This document shows, piece by piece, positions 40,550 to 50,238 of a stretch of DNA of 64,000 bases (position 1 is its first letter; each line of letters opens with the position of its first letter). A model generated the notes under the pieces. The model searched no databases, had not been told where the DNA came from, and was given only the letters and a program-made list of their open reading frames with translations. This DNA is from Strix aluco. Lineage: Eukaryota; Chordata; Aves; Strigiformes; Strigidae. Location of the stretch: contig NC_133934.1 in NCBI RefSeq assembly GCF_031877795.1, positions 22,695,716-22,759,715 of the forward strand, in the 5' to 3' direction. The position numbers and the translations under genes are program-made.

Positions 40550-40992
40550 GTAAGGCACACACAAACTGCGGATGCAAAAACAAACTTGGGACTGTTGTGT
40601 GTGTATGTCCATATCTACAGTCTTGCAAATTCTGGGCAAACGGCTTCTGCAGTTTCTGTATCGTTGCTTTGTGACTAATGACCTTGCGCAGAGTTGTTAA
40701 AAAAAAATCCGCTCCGGAGAAAGAGATGAACATTTTAGGCGATCTCTGAAGATGGATTTGGGTGCTTTTCTGCCAACCAAAGGGGATATTCTGTGGACTG
40801 CTCTGTAATACACGGGGTTCTTCTCCTATCAACTGTGCAGCTACCGACATTATTGGGATTTTTATTTTTTTCTTTATCTTTTAAAATTATTTTTTTAAAG
40901 AACTGCCCATTGCTAAGAGGATTTGGAGTTTTCCCGGACACAAGCCCTTTGAATAAAGCGAATCACATTTTTTATTTTCCCTGTGTGTGCAG
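40550..40992 (+). other. Candidate intron in the 5' leader
   Basis: A strong donor (TGCAG|GTAAGG, cut after 40549) is followed 443 bases later by a good acceptor: a T-rich tract, then CCTGTGTGTGCAG ending at 40992, then AGAGGGG. If both are used, the GA tract at 40434-40476 stays in the leader and about 440 bases are removed. Two further donor-like sites (ACT|GTAAGT at about 41269 and ACA|GTAAGT at about 41358) have no convincing acceptor before the start codon. Splicing is inferred from consensus only. Confidence 0.3.
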
Positions 40993-41033
40993 AGAGGGGG
41001 AAGAATAAAGCTAATGCCTTGGTCGTAAACGGC

Positions 41034-41064
41034 TGAGAGAGAGAGAGAGAGAAGAGAGAGAGAG
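41034..41064 (+). repeat. Short (GA)n tract
   Basis: GA units, with one GAAGA interruption, lie about 430 bases before the start codon in the probable leader. Confidence 0.85.
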
Positions 41065-41349
41065 TGTGTGAATTGTAGTTAACTCTAGTGTCGAAGAAGA
41101 CGACCTGGGGGGCTTCAAATCGCACAGTGCTGCTCCTGCTTTTATTGCAAACCTTGCAAAGTGATTACAGTAAAATCAGAGAGGAGGAGGAGAAGGGGGA
41201 GGAGGAGGAAAATCCCATCCTATCTACCGAGATGAATCTTTAAAAAGCAAAATACACTGTCCCGTGAACTGTAAGTATATCGCAACTGGAAGGCAGGGAG
41301 AGCAGCAGGGGATCCAGCAGCAGGGTTTTGACCACCAATTGCACTAGCC

Positions 41350-41361
41350 ATGAGACAGTAA
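41350..41361 (+). promoter_or_regulatory. Minimal upstream ORF before PCDH7
   Basis: ATG AGA CAG TAA lies about 130 bases before the main start codon, in the sequence CTAGCCATGAGAC; the -3 base is G, a fair initiation context. A three-codon uORF this close could lower translation of the main frame and allow re-initiation. Whether it is in the mature leader depends on the transcription start and splicing. Confidence 0.4.
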
Positions 41362-41491
41362 GTTTCCAGGAACAGAAGGATTTTATAATTGATCACCCGG
41401 ACGCTCCGCCGCTCTGTTGGGTTATCGGGGGAGTTTATTGGGGGGCAGGTGGGAGTGAGAGGAGGGGGGGGAGGTGTTCGGTGGGAGGAAG

Positions 41492-44400
41492 ATGAGGAAG
41501 ATGCGGACTCTCCTTGGCTTTGTGCACTGCTGCTGCTGCTGCTGCTTCTTGCTCCTCCTGCCTCCGCCGCTCTGGGTCAGCCTGGCAGCGGCCAAGCAGC
41601 TCCTAAGGTACCGGCTGGCCGAGGAGGGACCCGCCGACATCCGCATCGGCAACGTGGCTTCCGACCTGGGAATCGTGACGGGCTCCGGAGAGGTGACATT
41701 CAGCCTGGAATCGGGCTCCGACTATCTCAAGATCGATAACATGACCGGGGAGCTGAGCACCACGGAGCGGCGCATCGACCGCGAGAAGCTGCCGCAGTGC
41801 CAGATGATCTTCGACGAGAACGAGTGCTTCCTGGACTTCGAGGTGTCCGTCATCGGCCCCTCGCAGAGCTGGGTGGACCTCTTCGAGGGCCGGGTCATCA
41901 TCCTGGACATCAACGACAACACCCCCACCTTCCCTTCCCCTGTCCTCACGCTTACCGTGGAGGAGAACCGCCCCGTGGGGACCCTCTACCTGCTCCCCAC
42001 CGCCACCGACAGGGACTTCGGCCGCAACGGCATCGAGCGCTACGAACTGCTGCAGGAGCCCGGCGGGGACGGCGGCCGCCGCGGCGGCGGCGGCGGCGGC
42101 GGAGGGGGGGGGGGCTCGGCCTCGGCGGGCGCCGAGAGCGCCCTCTTCCCCGGCGGCAGCAAGCGGCGGCCGGAGGCGGACGCGGCGGCCCGTAGCAGCG
42201 TCTTCGAGCTGCAGGTGGCCGACACCCTCGACGGGGAGAAGCAGCCGCAGCTGATCGTCAAGGGGGCGCTGGATCGGGAGCAGCGGGACTCGTACGAGCT
42301 CAGCCTCCGCGTGCGGGACGGCGGCGACCCGGCGCGGTCCTCGCAGGCTATCCTGAGGGTGCTCATCACCGACGTGAACGACAACAGCCCCCGCTTCGAG
42401 AAGAGTGTCTACGAGGCAGACCTGGCAGAGAACAGCAGCCCCGGGACCCCCATCCTGCAGCTGCGAGCCGCCGACCTGGACGTGGGGGTGAACGGGCAGA
42501 TCGAGTACGTCTTCGGGGCAGCCACCGAGTCTGTCCGGCGCCTGCTGCGGCTGGACGAGACCTCAGGCTGGCTCAGCGTCTTGCACCGCATCGACCGGGA
42601 GGAGGTGAACCAGCTTCGCTTCACTGTCATGGCCCGAGATCGGGGCCAGCCCCCCAAGACAGACAAGGCCACGGTCGTGCTGAACATCCGCGATGAGAAC
42701 GACAACGTGCCCACCATCGACATCCGGAAAATCGGGCGCATCCCACTCCGGGACGGGGTGGCTAGTGTGGCCGAGGACGTCCTGGTGGATACCCCCATCG
42801 CCCTGGTGCAGGTGTCGGACCGGGACCAAGGTGAAAACGGTGTGGTGACCTGCACCGTGGTGGGCGACGTGCCCTTCCAGCTCAAGCCGGCCAGCGAGGG
42901 CGAAGGGGAGCCGCAGAACAAGCGCAAGTATTTCCTCCACACCTCAGCCCCTCTGGACTACGAAGCTGTCCGCGACTACAACGTGGTGATCGTGGCTGTG
43001 GACTCAGGCAGCCCCAGCTTGTCCAGCAACAACTCCCTGCTGGTGCGGGTGGGGGACACTAACGACAACCCTCCCGTGTTCAGCCAGGCCGTGCTGGAGG
43101 TCTCCTTCCCGGAGAACAACTTGCCTGGCGAGAGGGTGGCCACGGTGGTTGCCACGGACGCTGACAGTGGCAAGAATGCCGAGATCACCTACTCCCTGGA
43201 GGCCTCGCCCCTCTCCTCAGAGGCGCCGGGCGGCATCTTCAGCATCGACCCTGACTCCGGGGATGTGTCGGTGCAGGCGGTGCTGGACCGCGAGCAACGT
43301 GACACCTACGAGTTCCAGGTGACAGCCCGGGACAAGGGGGTGCCGTCGCTGCAGGGCTCCACCACAGTGGTGGTGCGGGTGGCAGATCGCAACGACAATG
43401 AGCCGCGCTTCATGCAGGACGTGTTCACTTTCTATGTGAAAGAGAACCTGCAGCCCAACAGCCCCGTGGGCATGGTGACCGTGATGGACTTTGACAAGGG
43501 CCGCAATGCCGAGCTCAGCCTCTCCATCCAGCCCGGCGACCATGACCAGGCAGCCGGCATCTTCTCTATTGAGAACGACACCGGAACCATTTTCTCCACC
43601 GTCTCTTTCGACCGGGAGCAACAGACCAGCTACACTTTTAAGGTGAAGGCAGTGGACGGGGGCGAGCCGCCACGCTCTGCCACTGCCACTGTGTCCCTCT
43701 TCGTGATGGACGAGAACGACAACGCGCCCACGGTCACTTTCCCCAGCAACAGCTCCTACACCGTGCTGCCGCCTTCCAGCAACATGCGCACTGTGGTGGC
43801 CACGGTGGTTGCCACCGATGCCGACACTGGTCTCAACGCCGACCTCAACTACAGCATCGTTGGGGGCAACCCCTTCAAACTCTTTGAGATCGATCCAGCC
43901 AGCGGCGTGGTGTCACTGGTGGGCAAGCTGGCCCCCAAGCACTATGGCCTGCACCGACTCGTGGTGCAGGTGAACGACAGTGGGCAGCCACCCCAGTCCA
44001 CCACTGCCCTGCTCCATGTCTTCGTCAACGAGAGCCTGTCCAACGCCACCGTGGTGGAGAGCCAGGTGGCCCGCAGCCTCCACACACCCCTGGCCCAGGA
44101 CATCGCCGGTGACCCCAGCTACGAGCTGAGCAAACAGCGGCTTAGCATAGTCATTGGCGTGGTGGCCGGCATCATGACCGTCATCCTCCTCATCCTGGTG
44201 GTGGTCATGGCCCGCTACTGCCGCTCCAAGGGCAAACATGGCTACGAGGCCGGCAAGAAGGACCACGAGGATTTCTTCACCCCGCAGCAGCACGACAAGG
44301 CCAAGAAGCCCAAAAAGGACAAGAAAGGCAAGAAGGGCAAGCAGCCCCTCTACAGCAGCATCGTCACCGTCGAGGCTTCCAAGCCCAACGGGCAGCGCTA

Positions 44401-44683
44401 CGACAGCGTCAACGAAAAGCTCTCCGACAGCCCCGGTATGGGGCGGTACCGCTCGGTCAACGGCGGCCCGGGCAGCCCCGACCTGGCCAGGCACTACAAG
44501 TCGAGCTCGCCGCTGCCCACTGTCCAGCTGCACCCGCAGTCCCCCACCGCCGGCAAAAAGCACCAGGCCGTGCAGGACCTGCCCCCGGCCAACACCTTCG
44601 TGGGCGCCGGCGACAACATCTCCATCGGGTCGGACCACTGCTCCGAGTACAGCTGCCAGGCCAGCAGCAAGTACAGCAAGCAG
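41492..44683 (+). CDS. PCDH7: Protocadherin-7, large first coding exon (partial gene)
   Basis: This exon encodes 1064 residues of the delta-1 protocadherin PCDH7, a calcium-dependent homophilic adhesion protein at the cell surface. The open frame extends upstream to a GTG at 41474, but the ATG at 41492 is chosen: A at -3 and an MxxMRT start as in known PCDH7. A second ATG lies at 41501. Order: signal peptide 1-34 (with six Cys at 13-18), EC1 to about 146, EC2 147-301, EC3 to about 408, EC4 to about 529, EC5 to about 639, EC6 to about 747, EC7 to about 850, a transmembrane helix 884-907, then a Lys-rich tail. Calcium linkers are DINDN 139, DVNDN 294, DENDN 401, DTNDN 522, DRNDN 632 and DENDN 740. 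The tail ends GSDHCSEYSCQ...YSKQ, a conserved delta-protocadherin block, exactly at a donor in phase 0. EC2 holds a low-complexity Gly-rich insert. Later exons giving the alternative tail ends were not seen. Confidence 0.96.
41528..41545 (+). repeat. PCDH7: (TGC)6 coding repeat in the signal peptide
   Basis: Six TGC codons give six Cys in a row (residues 13-18) in the hydrophobic core of the signal peptide. The tract is preceded by CAC and followed by TTC TTG CTC. It is cut off in the mature protein, so variation should be tolerated. Confidence 0.9.
42083..42115 (+). repeat. PCDH7: Poly-Gly coding repeat in EC2
   Basis: Eleven Gly codons (six GGC, then GGA, three GGG and GGC) encode residues 198-208. 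They sit in an insert of about 45 residues (188-233) rich in Gly, Arg, Ala and Ser that interrupts EC2 between the ERYELLQEP strand and SSVFELQVAD. The GGC/GGG mixture makes a G-rich coding strand. Confidence 0.93.
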
Positions 44684-44689
44684 GTAAGA
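44684..44689 (+). other. PCDH7: Splice donor of PCDH7 coding exon 1
   Basis: AAGCAG|GTAAGA is a near-perfect vertebrate 5' splice site, immediately after the codon for Gln1064. It falls where known PCDH7 exon 1 ends (…YSKQ). The cut is between codons (phase 0), so alternative 3' exons must start in phase 0. Confidence 0.92.
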
Positions 44690-44734
44690 GCGCTGCGCCC
44701 CCGCGGTCCGCGCACCCCCCGCGGAGCCCCGACA

Positions 44735-44738
<4 letters not shown>

Positions 44739-44773
<35 letters not shown>
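44739..44773 (+). repeat. (CA)n dinucleotide repeat, 55 bases into intron 1
   Basis: About 17 CA units start 55 bases after the splice donor. CA repeats close to a 5' splice site can bind hnRNP L and influence donor use, so this one could tune exon 1 splicing. The function is inferred from position. Confidence 0.93.
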
Positions 44774-44775
<2 letters not shown>

Positions 44776-45469
44776 CCCGGGTGGGGGAGCGGCGGTGTCC
44801 GCCTCCCCCCGCCTCCCACAGCGGCACAAGCAGACACGACCGTCAGGTTCAGTGACCCGTTCAGCCTGGTGTCCCCCTCCCCCCGCAGGCAGTCAGGTGC
44901 CCGGACCAACAACACACAGCACGCAGGAAGGAGAGTCGGAAATTTTTTATGATTATTATTATCATCATCATCCTTCCCTCCGCTTTTCAGACCCGGCATC
45001 CAACCAGCCCGTCCGCGCAGCCGCACCGACGGGGGCGCCGGCGGGACCACCCCGCCGAGGCGGCGGGCGCGGTGACCCCCCCCGCAGGCGCAGCGGCAGC
45101 CGGCCGCGGAGGCGGGGGGCGAGCCGAGGACTCGGTCGCCAGCCCAGACAGCGAGCCGTAAGGCAACCCGAGATGCCTTTATCAGCCGCTCGCCCGCGGG
45201 GCACTCCCGGCGGTTGCGGGGGGTCGGGAACCCCCAGCCGGCGGACCCGCGGTCCCCCCTCCGCCCCCGTGGTCCTGCTGCCCCCCCGGCCCCGCCTCCA
45301 GCCACCGACCCCGTCGCGGCGGGCTCTTCCCCCGCCGTGATGCTTTCCCAGCCTTAGAGGCGGTGAGCTCCGGCTGAGGAGGAAAGTTTCGCCTCGGTAA
45401 CCAGGTGTTTTGGGGAAAGGGGGTTTCTGCCTGCCAGCCGCTTCCTAAAGCTGTGGGTGAGAGTGGATT

Positions 45470-45650
45470 TGCAGCCGCTGCGCTGAAGCGTTAATGGCTG
45501 TAATTACCAGGCCTTTCATTAGGTCCAAAATGCTTAAATAATCTAGAAAGCCTATCTGCGGGCTAATTTACACCACAGAGATTGCCCTCATTGCAGCAGT
45601 TGCTCTGAATACACATAAATGTTAGCGAGCTTAGAATCGCATCCCAGTAA
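45470..45650 (+). promoter_or_regulatory. Candidate conserved noncoding element
   Basis: Just outside the CpG island, this 180-base patch has balanced composition, no repeats, and homeodomain-like words (GGCTGTAATTACCAGGCC, GGGCTAATTTAC) along with TTCATTAGGTCC. Its texture is like that of deeply conserved enhancers around developmental genes. Conservation was not tested. Confidence 0.3.
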
Positions 45651-48600
45651 GTTTTCATTGCTTTTTTTTTGTTTTTTTTTTTTTTTCCCCCTCCCCTTGT
45701 ATAGCACATGAAATTCATTCATTCAAGTTGAGAGGCCCTAATTTGCCAGCCTAGCTGCTGCATAGCTCTATCTAGAGAGAGTGTCACTGCTGTGAGACCC
45801 CTCGGAGTGAGGGGTGCCTTCGGAGTGCCCCAAGTGACGGGCTCAGATCTCGGCTGTGTTGGTGGAGGTCGGTTCAGTGAAGCTCTGATAGACTAAAACT
45901 GGTGCTGGGTGGGACTTCTTTGCAGTCCTTGAAATAAAACAGGGCTAGCACAGAGGAGAACGAAGCGTCTGTCTTGTTTATTTTATAAGACACATATGTA
46001 GCCTGAACAGAAGTCACTTATCTTTGGGGGAGTACTTTTTGGGTGATAGTAAAATGAGATACTTAACACCTGGTGATTTCCATTACATCTTTCCATGTAA
46101 GATAATATTCTGAATGTTTCCTCAGCTACAGTGCATGTTGCACAAGAATCTAGAGATAAATGAATACTGATTCATGTACATACAGAGCCAAGTCTGGAAG
46201 AGGGAAATACTGACTAGTCTGACAAAAATGCTTTCTTTTCAACTTATTAACATGCAAATATGGTACACTATGACTTTTTTTATACTCTGAAACGTCTGCT
46301 AGTCTACTACAATTGAAGTTTTACAATGTGTTGCCAGTATTTGCATTCTGCTCAGAAATACTTAAAATACTGTAAAAGAAAATGAATTCTATGAGCCACT
46401 CAGTCTTCCAGATCACCAAAACCACTGTGAGTGATGTACTATCTGCCAGTATTTTTGTGTATGTTGCTTTACAAGTGATACAGATTTATAGAACGTTTGA
46501 CACAGTAGTTTCTGGGTGATACATTTCATTAACTCTCTCCTGGAGAGTACATTACAATTTCAGTTTGAAAATTGTCTGTATAAAATACAAAGAAAGTTCC
46601 TAAGGTTCCATCTACTAAGGCTTATTAAGCACATAGTAGGTTATGCCGTTTTAGTGAACACTGGAATAACAAAGTAGCAGTGGAACATATGCTAATCAGA
46701 TACTACTTCTTTCTTGCTGCTGCAATTCGTCTAAACATAGGAATTATAAACTGTCAAAGAGTAATTTATTTTCAGTGTAAAAGAATAACTTGCATACTAA
46801 GTGTAGGAATGGTAAAGGATTCCACCTAGTCATCCACAAATGACTATTTTGCTTGATAAAAAAAACTTAATTAAGATTACATTACAGAAATATGTTTTGA
46901 ATTAACATTTTTCAAGTATATATTTCGACATACAATACATTAGAAGACTTCTTAGTAGAAGAAAATAGCTTTATTCCACTTTTACTTGCAACGATCAAAC
47001 TGGAAGAAGTACATGCTGAATTGCTCCATTATTTATCTAGTTTGTTACAAAACAAATTTCTCAGTGTTGATAGTTTCCCTGGGCTAAATGTTTAGTTTGT
47101 TATTAAGGTTAGTTCAGTTGAATAATTTATAGCCAATATTCTAACGCCTTGTCTTTTTACTTTTGAATATGTAGAGAGTTTTTGCACACTTACAAAGCAT
47201 ACATGTAAGTTAAGGAAAGCGTCCAAGAAAACAGTAAAGGTAGTGCTAAATAACAGACTTTATAAGAGAGACTATCAGGCACAAAACTTCTGTTACCACT
47301 TTCCTATGGGTACTTGCCAGCTTGTTGCTGCGTGACATTTATATAGTTTTGTTCACGCTTTTGCATAATAGCGGGGACATTAGGACTTATTTGCATAAAC
47401 AATATGTAGACTTCTCACATCTCAAACATTGACAGTGGAGCATTTCTCAGTTTATCAGGCAAAACACATGAGGATTTTTAACACCCAAGCCACGTGGAGC
47501 TCTTGTTCAGCAGCTTGTTTAGAGAGAAATGTGGGGCAGTTGCAGATAAAGGGTTCTGATGTGGTGTGTAACAGATTGTTTCATAGTTCAGCTGTACATG
47601 TGAAATAGAACCAGTGGCATATTGACGTGACCATAATAGGGAGACTAGTTGAAATCTCTAAGGCTGCCTTTATTTACTCATTGTCAGTTCCCTTTGTAGT
47701 AAGGAGACATTAGAAGGTGTATAAAGTTTTAGAACAAATAAGTGGACTCAGCAGAATGTACCTGCTCTAAGTTACTGGAGATGAGAGCAATACTAATTTC
47801 CCATTAGTGTAATTAGAATTGGTAATTGATACTTTCGTATATCTACAATATAGCAGTCAGGAAATAAAGTCTCAACTTACGTGACCGACTGGTGTACTCC
47901 AGCGAATGCAAGTTGTTTTCATTCTGATTATTTGATACTTCCTTTTTAAGGCAATGCATTGAATTTCTTATATGAGTTCCCAAATGCATCTTGTTTGATA
48001 CAGGACTGTATAGGAGAATTTCAGGGGAGAAAACTACAAACAATTTGCAACTCTCCTCCTTCTTGACATCAGGTGTTTATACTGAATTCTGTATTCAATA
48101 GACTTCTGACATTTCACTGTCACTTTTTTAGAAGATTTTTCACAACTCCAATTCTTGTCTTATTTACCATGGTATTACTCTGAAATATTCTTTTAGACTC
48201 CCATTTATCAATTATCTCCCATTCAGTAAAGCACTAATATATCTACTTAATGGCAAACAAATATTTAAATCACTTAGTATTCCATGGGCCTTAATCACTT
48301 GTCTAAAGTTAAAGCTGCACAGAAGTGTTTTGTTGAATGTGGATGAGTTTAAGCAAGTGTTTTTCTGGATCACAGATTTAAAATCTGAACCCTCCAGGTG
48401 CTGCACATTGCCTGCAAGGAGCCTGGATACTACTAATTTCCAGCAAAGACAGCCAAAGATAAGGAAAGCTCAGTGCCTAAGAGGAATCACTTAGCAGCTT
48501 GGAGGGTTGCATCCTTAATCATCATTCTAATAATAGATTTTAATTGTAAATAATTGTTTATTTTCTCATGTTAGTTACATATATAGCTTTACAATATATG

Positions 48601-49734
48601 CTGTTTTGTCTGCTTTGTTTCACAGTGCAAAATAGTGGCATATGAGCAGGTTTATTTCACTGGAACTTTTAATCACAAATAAGAGATTATCATGTTAACA
48701 ACCACTGTTTGAAGAACAGGCCTTTTAAACCCTGTTTATGTTTTTTGGCCGTCACATTCTTATGGTTTCTTTTTTGCTTGGTCTGCTCAACAATCCAATT
48801 ATTGACTACTTAAAACACTGTAGTTGTGGTGGTGTTTGTTTTGGTTGGTGTTTTTTTTGTGGGTTTTTTTGTTTGTTTGTTTAAGAGATATTGGTCATCA
48901 TCAGTAGAATCAGCAGAACCAGTACAGGAATTTCTGAGTGGCATTATTTCTTTGCTTGGGGTATTGGCTTCCTGGTCAATTCTGTAATCCTTTATGAATT
49001 ATCCCTATACCATTTCTCATTGGAAATGTACTGTTTAGTGAAGAAAAGTGTTTATCATACCACAGTGTGCTGACACACTAGTCAAAAGTAGATTCATTTC
49101 TGTTAAGTCTTATTTCAGGAAAGTGAAATATGTAGAAATTAATTTCTGAAAAAAAGTCATTGTGCGGTAGCCAGTTAATTTGTTTCATAACATTTCAAAC
49201 ATTAACCAGTCTGTTGCAATGTAGAAGCTTTTTGACAAGTTAGTTATCATGTATTTGAATTGTATTGATAAACTAAATGGGTCAATTTCCTCATAAATAT
49301 GCCCATATAACCAGCAACCTTAATAGGACCCAAAATTCATCCATTAAGGGGGCAACCAGTTTAACCACGCAGGAAAGCATCATCCTTTTTTTTGCTTATG
49401 TACAGACACACACATACACACACACAGACTTATCTCAAAGACTGCTTTTTATAATCAAAAAGCAGCTCTCAACAATAAAGTTTTTCACAACTTTCAGCTA
49501 AGCAAATGTCCTACAGTAGAATAATCATAAAAATAACATTATTATGGTAGTACTAAGGGCAATATAGAGGAAAAAAAATGGAAACTTTAAGTATAAATGT
49601 TTATATTGGTGACTTCTTTCATACATTTAACTTTAATACTGTTTGGTGCAAAGTGTACAGAAGTGTATTTCGATTTTCTGTTCTCAATTTGCATTATATT
49701 AAATACTTTAAAATTTGTTTTTAAAAGTGACCCA

Positions 49735-49825
49735 CATTTGACCTTCAGTAACAAATTATGATGAAAGAGGGGCTAATTAAACATTAAATAGATGGATTGT
49801 TGATGCTTTAATTATCTTTATTTAA
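49735..49825 (+). promoter_or_regulatory. Candidate conserved noncoding element
   Basis: This patch holds several TAATTA/ATTTAAC-type sites close together (GGGGCTAATTAAACATTAAA, GATGCTTTAATTATC), flanked by less structured DNA. It may be an intronic enhancer; the only support is motif clustering. Confidence 0.2.
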
Positions 49826-50201
49826 CAAAGAGTGTTCCACTGGTAAGTGCAGCCTTTATTTTTTCCCTTTTCAGTAAAATCATCTTGTACAGTGTGCAAA
49901 TGACTAAGTTACTACTGAATCATTCTGCACTCCCAGGAGATTTACAGAGCCAAAAGGGACAGGATCTGAGTAAAGGAGGATTCATGCTCTGAATAAGCAA
50001 AGAACTGTACTATTATAGGCAAGGGGTAGCAAGAAACATCTTTAAAAGGACAGAATCTGTGATTTATCAACTCAGACAGCTCTCTGGCATTGTACGTACT
50101 GATATGAACCTGGATTATAACCACGGTTAGCAGTTTGACTATTGTGTGTCAGTCTTTGTACTGTAGCAGTGTATTTCTGAATGTGTTTCTTCTTTCTTTC
50201 A

Positions 50202-50204
<3 letters not shown>

Positions 50205-50232
<28 letters not shown>
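50205..50232 (+). repeat. Poly-T run (28 bases)
   Basis: A run of 28 T follows a CT-rich lead (TTCTTCTTTCTTTCACTC). It is a simple tract within the intron with no recognised retroposon beside it. Confidence 0.9.

Positions 50233-50238
<6 letters not shown>

Larger units (their letters stand above)
39700..41491 (+). promoter_or_regulatory. Probable PCDH7 core promoter and 5' leader
   Basis: This zone lies directly before the start codon and has the features of a long vertebrate 5' leader: pyrimidine-rich CT repeats (39765-39866), a 35-base T run, GA repeats, several short upstream ORFs, and splice-like signals. The transcription start cannot be read from sequence; the CT-rich tract near 39.77-39.87 kb or the area near 40.1-40.4 kb are plausible. 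No TATA box is well placed. The leader would be 1-1.7 kb. Confidence 0.5.

Noticed and set aside
41474-41491. GTG start six codons before the PCDH7 ATG
   Set aside because: A GTG start is not expected for this vertebrate gene; the ATG at 41492 has a good context and matches the known PCDH7 N-terminus.
43913-44827. 304-codon open frame on the minus strand inside the PCDH7 exon
   Set aside because: It is the antisense shadow of a GC-rich coding exon with few stops. Its protein is low complexity (Val/Leu/Ala-rich and a Cys-Val run from the CA repeat) and resembles no family.
44457-45305. 282-codon minus-strand frame over the exon end and intron start
   Set aside because: It crosses the splice donor region, is Gly/Arg/Cys-rich, and follows from GC-rich, stop-poor DNA.
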